From positions 2,702,501 to 2,766,500 of the forward strand of contig NZ_JAUSZA010000001.1 in the NCBI RefSeq assembly GCF_030817215.1: a stretch of 64,000 bases of DNA, written 5' to 3'. The stretch is from Paenibacillus sp. V4I3 (GTDB taxonomy: Bacteria; Bacillota; Bacilli; Paenibacillales; NBRC-103111). The translations under genes and the position numbers were made by a program. Under the pieces are notes generated by a model. The model saw nothing but the letters and a program-made list of their open reading frames with translations, had not been told where the DNA came from and did no database searches. This document shows, piece after piece, positions 41,107 through 50,648 of the stretch (within the stretch, counting starts at the first letter, position 1; each line of letters begins with the position of its first letter).

Positions 41107-42853
41107 AACGAAAATTGTCTGTACCATTGGACCTGCAAGCGAATCACAAGAGAATTTGAAAAAGCTTCTAGAAGCGGGAATGAATGTTGCCCGTCTTAAC
41201 TTCTCCCACGGAGATTTTGAGGAGCATGGCGCACGTATCCGCAACCTTCGCGCTGCATCCGCTGAGACAGGCAAAGTAGCAGCTATTTTGCTTGATACCA
41301 AAGGACCGGAAATTCGTACGGGAAAATTGAAAGAAGAGCCGATTGAGCTTGTTCAGGACAAGCACATCATTTTGACGACAGAAGAAATTTTGGGCGATGC
41401 TGACCGTATCTCGGTTACGTATTCGAATCTGCCGCGTGACGTTGCTGTTGGATCTACCATTTTAATCGATGATGGTTTAATTGGTCTTGCGGTTGTTGAT
41501 GTTCGTGGAACAGAAATCGAGTGCCGCATTGTTAATGGCGGAACGATTAAAAGTAAAAAAGGCGTTAACGTGCCAGGAGTGAAAATCAGTCTTCCGGGTA
41601 TCACGGAAAAGGATGCCAACGATATCGTCTTCGGTATCGAGCAAGGCGTAGATTTCATCGCGGCTTCTTTCGTTCGTAAAGCAAGTGACGTTATGGAAAT
41701 TCGTGAATTGTTGGAAAGACACAATGCTTCACACATTCAAATCATTAGTAAAATCGAAAACCAAGAGGGCGTTGACAACTTAGACGAAATCCTTGAGGTA
41801 TCCGATGGTCTGATGGTTGCTCGTGGGGATCTAGGGGTTGAAATTCCAGCTGAAGATGTTCCTGTTGTCCAAAAACAGATGATCAAAAAATGTAACATCG
41901 TAGGTAAGCCGGTTATTACGGCAACGATGATGCTCGACTCCATGCAGCGTAACCCGCGTCCAACGCGTGCAGAAGCAAGTGACGTAGCCAATGCGGTATT
42001 CGACGGAACGGATGCAGTTATGTTGTCCGGTGAAACAGCTGCAGGTAAATATCCGGTTGAGTCCGTTCAAACGATGGCCCGTATCGCTGAACGTGCGGAA
42101 GAGGCATTGGAATATAAAGAAATTTTCCTTCGTCAAGCTCAAGCACAGCAAGTTACAGTAACAGAAGCGATTTCTCAAGCTGTCGCTAACTCTGCGTTGG
42201 AGTTAGGTGCAAAAGCGATTCTTACGGCAACGGAAAGTGGATACACGGCAAGAATGGTATCCAAATACCGTCCGAAATCGCCGATCATCGCGGTTACTCC
42301 TAGTGAGCAAGTGATTCGCCGCTTGTCTCTTGTATGGGGTGTTATTCCGGTAATGGGTGTGCAAGCGAAAACGACGGACGAGCTGTTCAACCTTGCGGTA
42401 GATAGCAGCATTAAAACAGGTATCGTGTCTCTTGGGGATATCGTCGTTATTACAGCTGGCGTTCCCGTTGGACGCTCCGGAACTACGAACTTGATCAAGG
42501 TTCATCAAGTAGGCGAGATGATTGCCAAAGGAACAGGTATCGGCATGCAAACGGCAAGCGGTATCGTAGTAACGGCTCGTACACCTGAAGAAGCCAATGC
42601 GAAAATGGTTGACGGTGCTGTACTTGTAACCGTAACGACGGACAAAGAATATATGCCAGCTGTACAAAAAGCTTCAGCGTTGATTACCGAAGTTGGCGGA
42701 ATCACTTCCCATGCGGCAGTAGTCGCTTTAAGCCTTGGAATTCCAGTCATTGTAGGCGTTGAGAACGCAGTGGAATTAATCAAAGACGGCACAGAAGTTT
42801 CGATTTATCCAGAAGTTGGCGTTATCTACTCTGGTCAAGCGAGCGTTCTGTAG
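41099..42853 (+). CDS. pyk: Pyruvate kinase
   Basis: The product has 584 residues, the long Bacillus form. The barrel motifs are [42 protein letters not shown] (catalytic Lys) and [15 protein letters not shown], with ATMMLDSM and [15 protein letters not shown]. The extra C-terminal domain of about 110 residues contains [20 protein letters not shown], the PEP-utiliser mobile-domain motif. It turns PEP and ADP into pyruvate and ATP. It starts inside accA behind AGGAGGG. In B. subtilis pfkA lies between accA and pyk; here it is absent. Confidence 0.96.
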   Translation: MRKTKIVCTIGPASESQENLKKLLEAGMNVARLNFSHGDFEEHGARIRNLRAASAETGKVAAILLDTKGPEIRTGKLKEEPIELVQDKHIILTTEEILGDADRISVTYSNLPRDVAVGSTILIDDGLIGLAVVDVRGTEIECRIVNGGTIKSKKGVNVPGVKISLPGITEKDANDIVFGIEQGVDFIAASFVRKASDVMEIRELLERHNASHIQIISKIENQEGVDNLDEILEVSDGLMVARGDLGVEIPAEDVPVVQKQMIKKCNIVGKPVITATMMLDSMQRNPRPTRAEASDVANAVFDGTDAVMLSGETAAGKYPVESVQTMARIAERAEEALEYKEIFLRQAQAQQVTVTEAISQAVANSALELGAKAILTATESGYTARMVSKYRPKSPIIAVTPSEQVIRRLSLVWGVIPVMGVQAKTTDELFNLAVDSSIKTGIVSLGDIVVITAGVPVGRSGTTNLIKVHQVGEMIAKGTGIGMQTASGIVVTARTPEEANAKMVDGAVLVTVTTDKEYMPAVQKASALITEVGGITSHAAVVALSLGIPVIVGVENAVELIKDGTEVSIYPEVGVIYSGQASVL

Positions 42854-42860
42854 GTATAGC

Positions 42861-42902
42861 AAAGAGTGTAGCGAGATTATTCTCGCTTCACTCTTTTTTA
42901 TT
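42861..42902 (+). terminator. Terminator after pyk
   Basis: The stem AAAGAGTG-AGCGAGA / TCTCGCT-CACTCTTT with a TTAT loop is followed by TTTATTTT. Confidence 0.9.
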
Positions 42903-42984
42903 TTAAACTAGCACCGAACGGAACTTACGCACTCAAACCCGCACTGAGTACACCTTCAGCATTACCCATCCCTAATCCTAGCTG

Positions 42985-42993
42985 TGCTATAAT
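42985..42993 (+). promoter_or_regulatory. Extended -10 promoter before the thioesterase gene
   Basis: TGCTATAAT has a perfect -10 with the TGN extension, and no good -35 is present. It lies 36 bases before the ATG. Confidence 0.5.
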
Positions 42994-43028
42994 TGTTCTA
43001 AGACTTGTTACTGGAGGAATACATCATC

Positions 43029-43493
43029 ATGACTCAGGAGCGCTGGCATCAGCATCAGTTTCGTGTGAGATATGAAGAAACGGATCAAATGGGGGTTGTG
43101 TACCATGCCAACTATTTGACGTGGTTCGAGATTGGGCGGACCGAACTTATCAGGGAGCTTGGTTACCCTTACCGGCGAATTGAGGAGAAAGGGCTATTGC
43201 TGCCGCTTGTTGAAGCAGAGATTAAGTTCAAGAAGCCTGCTCGTTATGATGACTTGGTATGCGTGAACACGCGTGTGATTGACAGGAGCAGTATTCGGCT
43301 CCATTTTGCCTATGAAATCCGTAAAGTTTCGGAAGAAATGATGGCTCTAACCGCAGATTCTGCTGCACAACCTACCGGGGAATTACTTGTGACTGGAGCA
43401 ACACATCACGTTTGGGTGAATCCTTCTTGGAAGCCAATACGTATAGAGAAGGAAGCGCCAGAATTATGGCAGCTGTTAGCTAAGTATTCATAA
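43029..43493 (+). CDS. YbgC/4HBT-type acyl-CoA thioesterase
   Basis: The product has 154 residues from ATG 43029. The hotdog signature is RYEETDQMGVVYHANYLTWF with the catalytic Asp, followed by EIGRTELIRELGYPY and AEIKFKKPARYDDLVCVNTR. It hydrolyses short or medium acyl-CoA thioesters; the natural substrate is not clear. It is followed by fxsA after 14 bases, so the two are likely co-transcribed. Confidence 0.87.
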   Translation: MTQERWHQHQFRVRYEETDQMGVVYHANYLTWFEIGRTELIRELGYPYRRIEEKGLLLPLVEAEIKFKKPARYDDLVCVNTRVIDRSSIRLHFAYEIRKVSEEMMALTADSAAQPTGELLVTGATHHVWVNPSWKPIRIEKEAPELWQLLAKYS

Positions 43494-43507
43494 AAGGGGC
43501 TGAGCTT

Positions 43508-43903
43508 ATGTTTCGTATCATTCTTGCCATTTTTATTCTAGTGCCTGCCATAGAAGTTACGCTTCTCATCACACTTGGGCATTTTGTAGGAGGCTGGACA
43601 ACTTTCGCGCTTATTATTATAAGCGGCTTCCTTGGTGCTTATTTCGCCAAGCGGGAAGGACGCAAAGTGCTGGAGTATGCCAAGTTTGAGTGGTCTCAGG
43701 GCCAACTGCCTACACAGCATTTGTTGGATGGAATCTGTATTTTCATCGGAGGCATTTTATTAATTACACCGGGGTTCATCACGGATATTTTCGGATTTCT
43801 ACTTGTATTTCCTTACACGAGACCGATTTTCAAGGTTATGCTGCTTGCACTGATTCAAAAACAAATCGGAAGAGGCGGAATTAATATCATAAAACGTAGA
43901 TAA
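43508..43903 (+). CDS. fxsA: FxsA family membrane protein
   Basis: The product has 131 residues. Membrane segments are IILAIFILVPAIEVTLLITL, TFALIIISGFLGAYFA and GICIFIGGILLITPGFITDI with the family GGxLLITPGFxTD motif, then FGFLLVFPYTRPIF. In E. coli overexpressed FxsA relieves phage T7 exclusion by F plasmid PifA; its native role is unknown. Its place next to ytvI matches the Bacillus order. Confidence 0.9.
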   Translation: MFRIILAIFILVPAIEVTLLITLGHFVGGWTTFALIIISGFLGAYFAKREGRKVLEYAKFEWSQGQLPTQHLLDGICIFIGGILLITPGFITDIFGFLLVFPYTRPIFKVMLLALIQKQIGRGGINIIKRR

Positions 43904-43908
43904 AGAAC

Positions 43909-43953
43909 AAAGGCTCGTTCACTCCGCTTATTTGGGAGGAACCGAGCCTTTTT
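43909..43953. terminator. Bidirectional terminator between fxsA and ytvI
   Basis: The arms AAAGGCTCG/CGAGCCTTT (9 bp) with T-runs on both sides serve the convergent fxsA and ytvI genes. The right arm overlaps the end of ytvI. Confidence 0.8.
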
Positions 43954-45064
43954 GTATGTAAGCCGCCATATCATGAAAAATTCTTGCGCGATAGAACGCT
44001 GCAATCAGAATGAGAGTCACAGGACCCACAATAAGCCCGAGGAGTCCGAATAGTTTCAATCCAACGAACATGGCGATTAACGTAGCCAGAGGGTCTAATC
44101 CTACTGAGGAAGCGAGCACCTTAGGTTCCATGATCTGTCTGGCAATCACGATGACGCCATACAGTACACTGAGGCCGATTCCGAGAAAAAAGTCTCCTTG
44201 CGCAAAGAAAACATACAAAATCCAAGGCACCATGACTGCACCTGTCCCCAAATACGGCATTAGGTCTGCTAAGCCTGTTAATAAACCAATGGTTATGGCA
44301 TAGTCAACGCGCAAGACCAGCAAGCCAATGATGACCACTAGAGCGGTCAGCGAAACAAGAATCAGTTGGGCGCGTATGTAGCCGAAAAGTGCTTTTTGCA
44401 AATCCGTCCGAATCAATTGGGTTGTCTTCACAATCATGTCGGAGAAGATTCCTTTATACCGTTTGATAAGCTGATACCAATCTTTACTAATGAAAAAGGT
44501 GGCCAGCATTACAATAATGGTGATGGTTGCGATATTCGGCAAAGAAGTTAGAAATCTTTTCAAAGTATCAAATACATAGCCAATAATGAACTTACTCACG
44601 TCTGCAATGGAGCCTGCTGTCGAAGATAAATTGTTGTTGACGGTTTCTTGATATTTCGGGTTATTTTCAAAAAACTGATTAATACGTTCAATCCAATCTT
44701 GGAAAGCTGTAGAATTAATGAAAACATTGAATTGCTCCACCCAAAGGTTAATTTGAATCTGTAAGGTATCCGCAAGTGAACCTAATTCTACGACTATATT
44801 CGCGACTAGCAAGGTTATGGCCGTAACCATGGCACCTAGAAATAACAACATGGATAAGGTAACGGCAAGCCAGCGCGGCAATTTCACTTTGAATTGGAAG
44901 AAGTTCACAAGAGGATTGAGCATAAGAGCTAGAATCCAGCCGAAAATAAATGGGTAAATCAGTGGGATTACATAGTAGAAAGCGAGTCCGATTAGAACAA
45001 TAATTAGCGCCACCCAAATGCCCCTGAAAATCTGGTGAACTAAACGCGGATTCAGGATACCCAT
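43928..45064 (-). CDS. ytvI: Sporulation integral membrane protein YtvI (AI-2E exporter superfamily)
   Basis: ATG 45064 lies 8 bases after AAGGAGAG and gives 378 residues. It has eight hydrophobic segments in the PerM/AI-2E-like pattern, including GIWVALIIVLIGLAFYYVIP and LTGLADLMPYLGTGAVMVPW, with a periplasmic-type helical region between. The family signature RQIMEPKVLASSVGLDPLAT is present. YtvI is sporulation-linked in Bacillus, and the transported substrate is unknown. Confidence 0.88.
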   Translation of the reverse strand: MGILNPRLVHQIFRGIWVALIIVLIGLAFYYVIPLIYPFIFGWILALMLNPLVNFFQFKVKLPRWLAVTLSMLLFLGAMVTAITLLVANIVVELGSLADTLQIQINLWVEQFNVFINSTAFQDWIERINQFFENNPKYQETVNNNLSSTAGSIADVSKFIIGYVFDTLKRFLTSLPNIATITIIVMLATFFISKDWYQLIKRYKGIFSDMIVKTTQLIRTDLQKALFGYIRAQLILVSLTALVVIIGLLVLRVDYAITIGLLTGLADLMPYLGTGAVMVPWILYVFFAQGDFFLGIGLSVLYGVIVIARQIMEPKVLASSVGLDPLATLIAMFVGLKLFGLLGLIVGPVTLILIAAFYRARIFHDMAAYIQKGSVPPK

Positions 45065-45175
45065 GGTTTTTTCTCTCCTTGTTTCAAGTCTTTTCATTGT
45101 AACATGATCATGGATAAATACGGAAATAACATCACCTTTACAAAATCTTCATATATTAAAACAGGGGATTCTGCA

Positions 45176-45204
45176 TTGTCGGTGTAGAGCACGCATAGTA
45201 CAAT
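45176..45204 (+). promoter_or_regulatory. Promoter of ppk
   Basis: TTGTCG (45176-45181) and TACAAT (45199-45204) are separated by 17 bases and lie 52 bases before the ppk ATG. Confidence 0.6.
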
Positions 45205-45255
45205 GATGATATATGGCACAGATAGAAAACATAAGAAAATATAAGTGGAGGCTTT

Positions 45256-47388
45256 ATGAGTATTGCGCGCGAACCTGATTTGAAAGAAGTTAAAGAGCTC
45301 AAAGAAGTCAAGGAAGTCAAAGAGATTTCGACCAAGTACTTAAACAGGGATTTAAGCTGGATCGAGTTCAATTGGCGTGTTCTAGAGGAAGCGCAAGATG
45401 CGAGCACTCCGCTGCTTGAGCGTGTGAAGTTTTTGTCAATTGTATCCAGTAATCTCGATGAGTTCATGAGTGTTCGTGTCGCAGGACTGAAGGATCAAAT
45501 CAAGGCTGGGTATACCAAGAAAGACTTCACAGGCTACACCCCTGCCGGCCTTATTAAACGGATTATGAAGCGCACAGCCAAAATGGTAACAGAACAGTAC
45601 AAAACGTATCGTGAAGTAACGAGACTGTTAACCAAAGAAGGCATTGTGTTTACGGAATTTGAAGATTTGAATACGACACAGAAAAAAGCCATGGATGCTT
45701 ATTATCATGATATTATTTTTCCCGTATTAACGCCGATGGCCGTGGATCAAAGTCGTCCATTTCCACTTGTACATAATCAATCTGTTTATTTAGCTGTCTT
45801 GCTTGTGCGGGAAGGGGATGATCTGGATGATGAGCCTTATTTCGCCATCGTTCAAGTACCTAGCAATTTATCCCGTTATATTCCTGTGCCAACACGGCCA
45901 AATAGTAAAAAAACAGAATTTATTCTTCTTGAAGAATTGATCGAGCATCATATAGAATCGCTGTTCAGTGGATACATCCCGATTTCCGTGCATGGGTTCA
46001 GGGTGACTCGAAACGCGGATTTAACGCTCAATGAGGAAGGGGCGGAAGATCTGCTAGAGGAGATCGAGAAGGAGCTTAGACGCAGACGTTGGGGCTCTCC
46101 TGTTCGACTTGAAGTACAAGAGGGCATTCATCCTTATGCGCTTGCACAACTTCAGGATGAGTTCGAGATTGAAGAACAAATTTTTGAAATTGACGGACCG
46201 CTGGACATCACATATTTCATGAAGCTGGCCGGTACGTTGAATGGCTATGAAAATCTTCGCTATCCGCGTATTGCTGCCAAATATCCCATAGAATTTGAGG
46301 ATACGACTGACTTCTTTGAGGTTCTAAAGCAAAAGGATGTATTGGTGCATCATCCCTATGAAACGTTCGACGCAGTAACAGACTTCATCATCCATGCTGC
46401 CTATGATCCGAAAGTGCTCGCGATCAAAATGACACTGTATAGAGCGAGCGGAAACTCGCCAATTATTCAAGCGTTAGCCAGAGCCGCGGAGTCCGGGAAG
46501 CAGGTCACGGTTGTAGTTGAACTGAAAGCTAGATTTGATGAAGAGCGAAATATTGCATGGGCAAGAATGCTTGAAAAGTCAGGCTGTCATGTGGTTTATG
46601 GACTTGTTGGGCTCAAAACGCATGCCAAGATAACACTCGTCGTTAGACAAGAAGAGCAGACACTCCGCCGATATGTTCATGTGGGAACGGGGAATTATAA
46701 CGACAGCACAGCCCGTCTTTACACAGACGTAGGGCTATTCACTTCAAATAGTGTGATTGGAGAGGATGCCTCTGCGCTTTTCAATGAAATTACTGGCTAT
46801 TCCGCGCCTCATGATTGGCAGTCTTTCGCTGTGGCTCCTACGGATTTGAAGGATAAGCTATTCGAGCTTATCGAACGTGAAGCTGAACATGCTAGAGCGG
46901 GCAGACCAGCCCGAATTATTGCAAAAATGAACTCATTATCCAATCAAGAGATGGTAGATGCCTTGTATGCGGCGTCGCAAGCAGGTGTGAAGATTGAATT
47001 AATTATTCGCGGCGTATGCTGCTTGCGCCCAGGGGTGCCTGGGATTAGCGAGAATATTACGGTTCGGAGTATTGTAGATCGTTTCTTGGAGCATTCCCGC
47101 ATTTATTATTTCGAAAATGGCGGATTAGTTGATGTATATTTATCTTCAGCTGACTGGATGACACGTAACTTGACACGTCGTATTGAGCTGATGTGCCCTG
47201 TTCTTGATCGGGAAATGAAGAAAGTGATGATTCAAATTCTGAATGTCACTCTGCATGATAACGTCAAAGCAAGAGAATTGATGCCCAACGGGATGTACAG
47301 TCGCATAAAAAATGAACTGACCCCTTATCGGAGCCAGTTCGAGGCGATGAAAATTACTTCATGGAAAAAACTCCGGCTTGAGTCTTAA
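45256..47388 (+). CDS. ppk: Polyphosphate kinase 1
   Basis: The product has 710 residues and starts behind GTGGAGGC. After an unusual charged N-terminus built from Lys-Glu-Val repeats come the PPK1 domains: the N domain (YLNRDLSWIEFNWRVLEEAQ), the head domain, and the catalytic C1/C2 domains with KARFDEERNIAWARMLEKSG, GLKTHAKITLVVR (autophosphorylated His region) and HVGTGNYNDSTARLYTD. It makes polyphosphate from ATP reversibly. Its end overlaps the convergent ppx end by 35 bases. Confidence 0.95.
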   Translation: MSIAREPDLKEVKELKEVKEVKEISTKYLNRDLSWIEFNWRVLEEAQDASTPLLERVKFLSIVSSNLDEFMSVRVAGLKDQIKAGYTKKDFTGYTPAGLIKRIMKRTAKMVTEQYKTYREVTRLLTKEGIVFTEFEDLNTTQKKAMDAYYHDIIFPVLTPMAVDQSRPFPLVHNQSVYLAVLLVREGDDLDDEPYFAIVQVPSNLSRYIPVPTRPNSKKTEFILLEELIEHHIESLFSGYIPISVHGFRVTRNADLTLNEEGAEDLLEEIEKELRRRRWGSPVRLEVQEGIHPYALAQLQDEFEIEEQIFEIDGPLDITYFMKLAGTLNGYENLRYPRIAAKYPIEFEDTTDFFEVLKQKDVLVHHPYETFDAVTDFIIHAAYDPKVLAIKMTLYRASGNSPIIQALARAAESGKQVTVVVELKARFDEERNIAWARMLEKSGCHVVYGLVGLKTHAKITLVVRQEEQTLRRYVHVGTGNYNDSTARLYTDVGLFTSNSVIGEDASALFNEITGYSAPHDWQSFAVAPTDLKDKLFELIEREAEHARAGRPARIIAKMNSLSNQEMVDALYAASQAGVKIELIIRGVCCLRPGVPGISENITVRSIVDRFLEHSRIYYFENGGLVDVYLSSADWMTRNLTRRIELMCPVLDREMKKVMIQILNVTLHDNVKARELMPNGMYSRIKNELTPYRSQFEAMKITSWKKLRLES

Positions 47389-48889
47389 GCTTCAGCCCCC
47401 AGATTTTTTCGAAATCTTTGCTTATAGCCGCGAGTTCCTTTAGCTCCATAATTGGGTTGTGGATACATAATAGCTTGAGAGTTAAGGTCGATTCGGTTTG
47501 CGTTGTTTGCAGCTCTTGAACTGGCTGTGTCTCACTATGATCCAAAGCTATTGCTAATTTAAGCAGCGTACCTAACTTTATAATTAATGCCGCGTCGGAT
47601 TCCATCAAAAGGTCCTTGTAAGCTAGGACTTGTTGGTGGGTCCGGCTTTTTGTTTTGTAAGAAGCAATGAAAGAGCAAATAACAATTTCTCGATGACTGA
47701 GACCGTCGATATGCGCCCCTGTCATCATATATTCTGTATGTTTGAGGTAATGGTAATAATGGACACTGGCTCCAATTCGATGCAAGAGGGCAGCGGTATG
47801 CAAGTATCTTTGGCTTCGATCTTCCGATTCGGGCGGAGCGGTGAGTGTATGATAAAGCTGCATGGCAAATTTATCTACATGAGAGACATGTTTCACAGCG
47901 GCGTTCGGATGGAGCAAAAGCAAATTATGGATACTTGCTTCAAGAACATCCTCCTTGATTGGGTGTTTAGGATCAAATGTTTCGTAGAAGAGGCCATCAC
48001 GAAGCCCTGATCCGCTGATAATGCACGCCGATGAACCCGCTGCTTCGAATATGGTGTCCATAATGATCAGTCCCGGAACCATAATATCTGCGCGCTCTTT
48101 GGAGAGACCATCTATTTTTTTTCGTTTTTCCAATGGCATGGAGAATAACAATAGGAGGAAATCACGAAGCTCCCCAGGCTTCAACGTGTAGTTGTGGGCA
48201 AGCTGAAGCGAGTATTTGCTGCGTTTTTGGCTTATTTTGCCAAGGGTTCGAATCGTTCCGCCTAGACCAATCATAGGCAGATTGGGAGAACCGGCAATCC
48301 AAGGATGAGCCAAAATCGCATCTTCAACCATCCGACGAATATCGCCCATTTCCTGCTCGGTCAGATTCCCGTTTTTCATAAATTGGCGTGTGGTGTTCAC
48401 TGCACCGAATGGAAAGGAAACGCTGTGCAGCAATTTCCGGTTACGAAGCAATGTGACTTCCGTGCTCCCTCCGCCAATATCAATGATCAGGCCGTCCCGG
48501 ATATCGATTGTATTGATTACACCTAAGTAGCCATAACGGGCTTCTTCGGTACCGCTCAGAACTTCAATACGAAGTCCAGTCTGTTCTTGGAGAATTCGCA
48601 CAATTTCAGCTGAATTGGCCGCGTTACGTATGGCTGCCGTTGCTACGGCCCTTATTGTCTGAACCTCATGAACTTTGCATAACAGAGCGTAGTGGGATAG
48701 AATGGGGACAATAGAAATAATATCTTTGCTATATAAAATGCCATCGGAACCGATGCGCTCGCTGAGCCTAGCGGAATCCTTATGCTCACTGACAACGCGA
48801 TATGCCCCATGGGCATTAATTTCGTAGATAACAAGTCGAATCGAGTTGGATCCGATATCAATGATGCCGATACTTTTGCTGCTGCTCAT
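47354..48889 (-). CDS. ppx: Ppx/GppA-family exopolyphosphatase
   Basis: The product has 511 residues and starts behind AAAGGAGC. The actin-like fold is seen as GIIDIGSNSIRLVIYEI, LSGTEEARYGYLGV, LIIDIGGGSTEVTLL and GLGGTIRTLG. The C-terminal 200 residues form an HD-like helical domain (LLHRIGASVHYYHY, HIDGLSHREIVICSFIA), as in long Ppx/GppA proteins. It releases phosphate from polyphosphate or pppGpp. It converges on ppk, so antisense overlap at the 3' ends could link their levels. Confidence 0.92.
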   Translation of the reverse strand: MSSSKSIGIIDIGSNSIRLVIYEINAHGAYRVVSEHKDSARLSERIGSDGILYSKDIISIVPILSHYALLCKVHEVQTIRAVATAAIRNAANSAEIVRILQEQTGLRIEVLSGTEEARYGYLGVINTIDIRDGLIIDIGGGSTEVTLLRNRKLLHSVSFPFGAVNTTRQFMKNGNLTEQEMGDIRRMVEDAILAHPWIAGSPNLPMIGLGGTIRTLGKISQKRSKYSLQLAHNYTLKPGELRDFLLLLFSMPLEKRKKIDGLSKERADIMVPGLIIMDTIFEAAGSSACIISGSGLRDGLFYETFDPKHPIKEDVLEASIHNLLLLHPNAAVKHVSHVDKFAMQLYHTLTAPPESEDRSQRYLHTAALLHRIGASVHYYHYLKHTEYMMTGAHIDGLSHREIVICSFIASYKTKSRTHQQVLAYKDLLMESDAALIIKLGTLLKLAIALDHSETQPVQELQTTQTESTLTLKLLCIHNPIMELKELAAISKDFEKIWGLKLKTQAGVFSMK

Positions 48890-49191
48890 GTATTTGCTCC
48901 TTTTTCAGAGAGAAATCACTTTTACTTTGCCTACATTGTATCAATCTCAACACGACTCGACAAACTTTTCCTGCTGGGGTGCATAATTCGGGGGAATTAA
49001 CAAAAACTTGTATCGTGTGTTTAGAAGAGATGGCTCAAAAAAACAGTGACGATTTCCGCCAAAAAGATTCTTTATGATAGTGATAATGAAGTTTTATGTC
49101 TGCTTTTGTTCACTTACTAAGCAAAATACTTTATTATTAAGTTAGGAAAAAAGCAATTTTTTGCTAATAGAGTAGCTAAGGAGAGATTCCC
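48890..49191. other. Divergent control region between ppx and citZ
   Basis: This 302-bp A+T-rich gap carries the CcpC-type site at 49083-49097 and an AGCAA-TTTT-TTGCT inverted repeat at about 49152-49165. No gene is present, and no -35/-10 pair of good quality could be fixed with confidence. Confidence 0.5.
49083..49097. promoter_or_regulatory. CcpC-type operator of citZ
   Basis: ATAA-TGAAGTT-TTAT fits the ATAA-N7-TTAT dyad bound by the LysR-type citrate-responsive repressor CcpC at B. subtilis citZ and citB. It lies about 95 bases before the citZ ATG. Confidence 0.6.
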
Positions 49192-50304
49192 ATGTCTGCA
49201 ACCAAAGGTTTAGAAGGAATTGTAGCCACGACCTCGTCGATCAGCTCCATTGTAGATGGTGTGCTAACGTATCGCGGGATTGATATTGATGACCTCGCAG
49301 AAAATGCGACATTTGAAGAAGTTATTTATTTGCTTTGGTTCGGCAAGTTGCCTAATCAAACTGAGCTTGAGAAACTGCAAAGCGACCTGAACGCTTACAG
49401 CAAGGTGCCTGATGCGGTTATCAACCAGATTAAAGCATTCCCTAAAGATGTTAATTCCATGGCTGCTCTTCGTACAGCAGTATCGGCTCTTGCACTGTAT
49501 GATGAAGAAGCGAACGATTTGAGCCCTGAATCCAATGTGCGTAAAGCAATCAAGCTGCAAGCACAAATTCCTGGCATTATCGCAGCTTTCGCTCGTATCC
49601 GTGAAGGTAAAGAACCTTTAGCATCCCCAGGATATGCTTCTGTTGCTGCTAATTTCTTGTACCAACTAACAGGTAACGAACCGGATAAAATCGCTATCGA
49701 AGCTTTGGACAAAGCATTGGTTTTACACGCTGACCATGAGCTGAATGCATCCACATTCGCTGCACGTGTTACTGTTGCAACATTAACAGACATCTACTCC
49801 GGTATTACTTCAGCGATCGGCACGCTCAAAGGACCTCTTCACGGCGGCGCGAACGAAGCTGTTATGGCGATGCTGGAAGAGATCGGTACTGTAGAGAACG
49901 TTGTTCCTTACATCAACGATAAATTAGAGCGTAAAGACAAAATCATGGGCTTTGGACACCGTGTTTACAAAAACGGAGATCCGCGTGCGAAGCACTTGCA
50001 AAAAATGTCCCATGAGCTTGGTAAACTAACTGGCAACCTCAAATGGTACGAAATGTCCATTAAAGCAGACGAATTGGTCACTAGCCTCAAAGGCTTGAAA
50101 CCAAACGTTGATTTCTACTCAGCTTCCGTTTACACAACGTTGGAAATCCCACGCGACCTGTTCACGCCGATCTTCGCGATCAGCCGTACATCCGGTTGGG
50201 CTGCCCACATCTTGGAGCAGTACGAAAACAACCGTTTGATCCGCCCACGCGCTGAGTACACAGGTCCGGTTAACCAAAAATACATTCCAATTAGCGCACG
50301 CTAA
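49192..50304 (+). CDS. citZ: Citrate synthase
   Basis: The product has 370 residues, the short Gram-positive form, and starts behind AAGGAGAGATTCCC. Motifs include GLEGIVATTSSISSIVDGVL and TYRGIDIDDLAENATFEEVI, the catalytic His in GPLHGGANEAVM and GFGHRVYKNGDPRAKHL, and the catalytic Asp in PNVDFYSASVYTTL. It condenses oxaloacetate and acetyl-CoA. It heads the TCA cluster citZ, icd, mdh, with a terminator between citZ and icd. Confidence 0.96.
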   Translation: MSATKGLEGIVATTSSISSIVDGVLTYRGIDIDDLAENATFEEVIYLLWFGKLPNQTELEKLQSDLNAYSKVPDAVINQIKAFPKDVNSMAALRTAVSALALYDEEANDLSPESNVRKAIKLQAQIPGIIAAFARIREGKEPLASPGYASVAANFLYQLTGNEPDKIAIEALDKALVLHADHELNASTFAARVTVATLTDIYSGITSAIGTLKGPLHGGANEAVMAMLEEIGTVENVVPYINDKLERKDKIMGFGHRVYKNGDPRAKHLQKMSHELGKLTGNLKWYEMSIKADELVTSLKGLKPNVDFYSASVYTTLEIPRDLFTPIFAISRTSGWAAHILEQYENNRLIRPRAEYTGPVNQKYIPISAR

Positions 50305-50322
50305 TTGTCACTTTAACTCCAT

Positions 50323-50388
50323 GTGCGGGCAGTTCGGTACCCGTCCTCGGCTAACTCCGGGGGAGTACCGCAACTCCCGTCACTTTTT
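50323..50388 (+). terminator. Terminator or attenuator after citZ
   Basis: A long stem (GTGCGGGCAGTTCGGTAC / GTACCGCAACTCCCGTCAC with single-base bulges) is followed by TTTTTG. It would stop or reduce transcription before icd. Confidence 0.75.
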
Positions 50389-50398
50389 GTGTGTTTAC

Positions 50399-50461
50399 CT
50401 ACTTACATCTACGGTGACGAGTTAAATTTGCTTTTAAATGTACCTCGTTACACCTAAGTAG
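50399..50461 (+). other. Second structured element in the citZ-icd gap
   Basis: Nested arms CTACTTA/TAAGTAG and GGTGACGAG/CTCGTTACACC (2-base bulge) enclose an A+T-rich loop. No T-run follows, so it is not a terminator. The remaining 50462-50648 shows only the icd ribosome site AAGGAGGAAC and no clear promoter. Confidence 0.5.
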
Positions 50462-50648
50462 CTAAGTGGAGTGCTTGGCAGTGCCTGGAGAAACGTAGTG
50501 CCCGCCTTTAGAATCGTGTCCATACCATAAAATCAATTCAATTGGACAGGATGATAACAGCGGTCGGAAGGCATTGCCAAAAGCACGCAACGTAATGCAC
50601 TACATGTTCTCACGAATCATTTTAAACAAATCTAAGGAGGAACTAATC

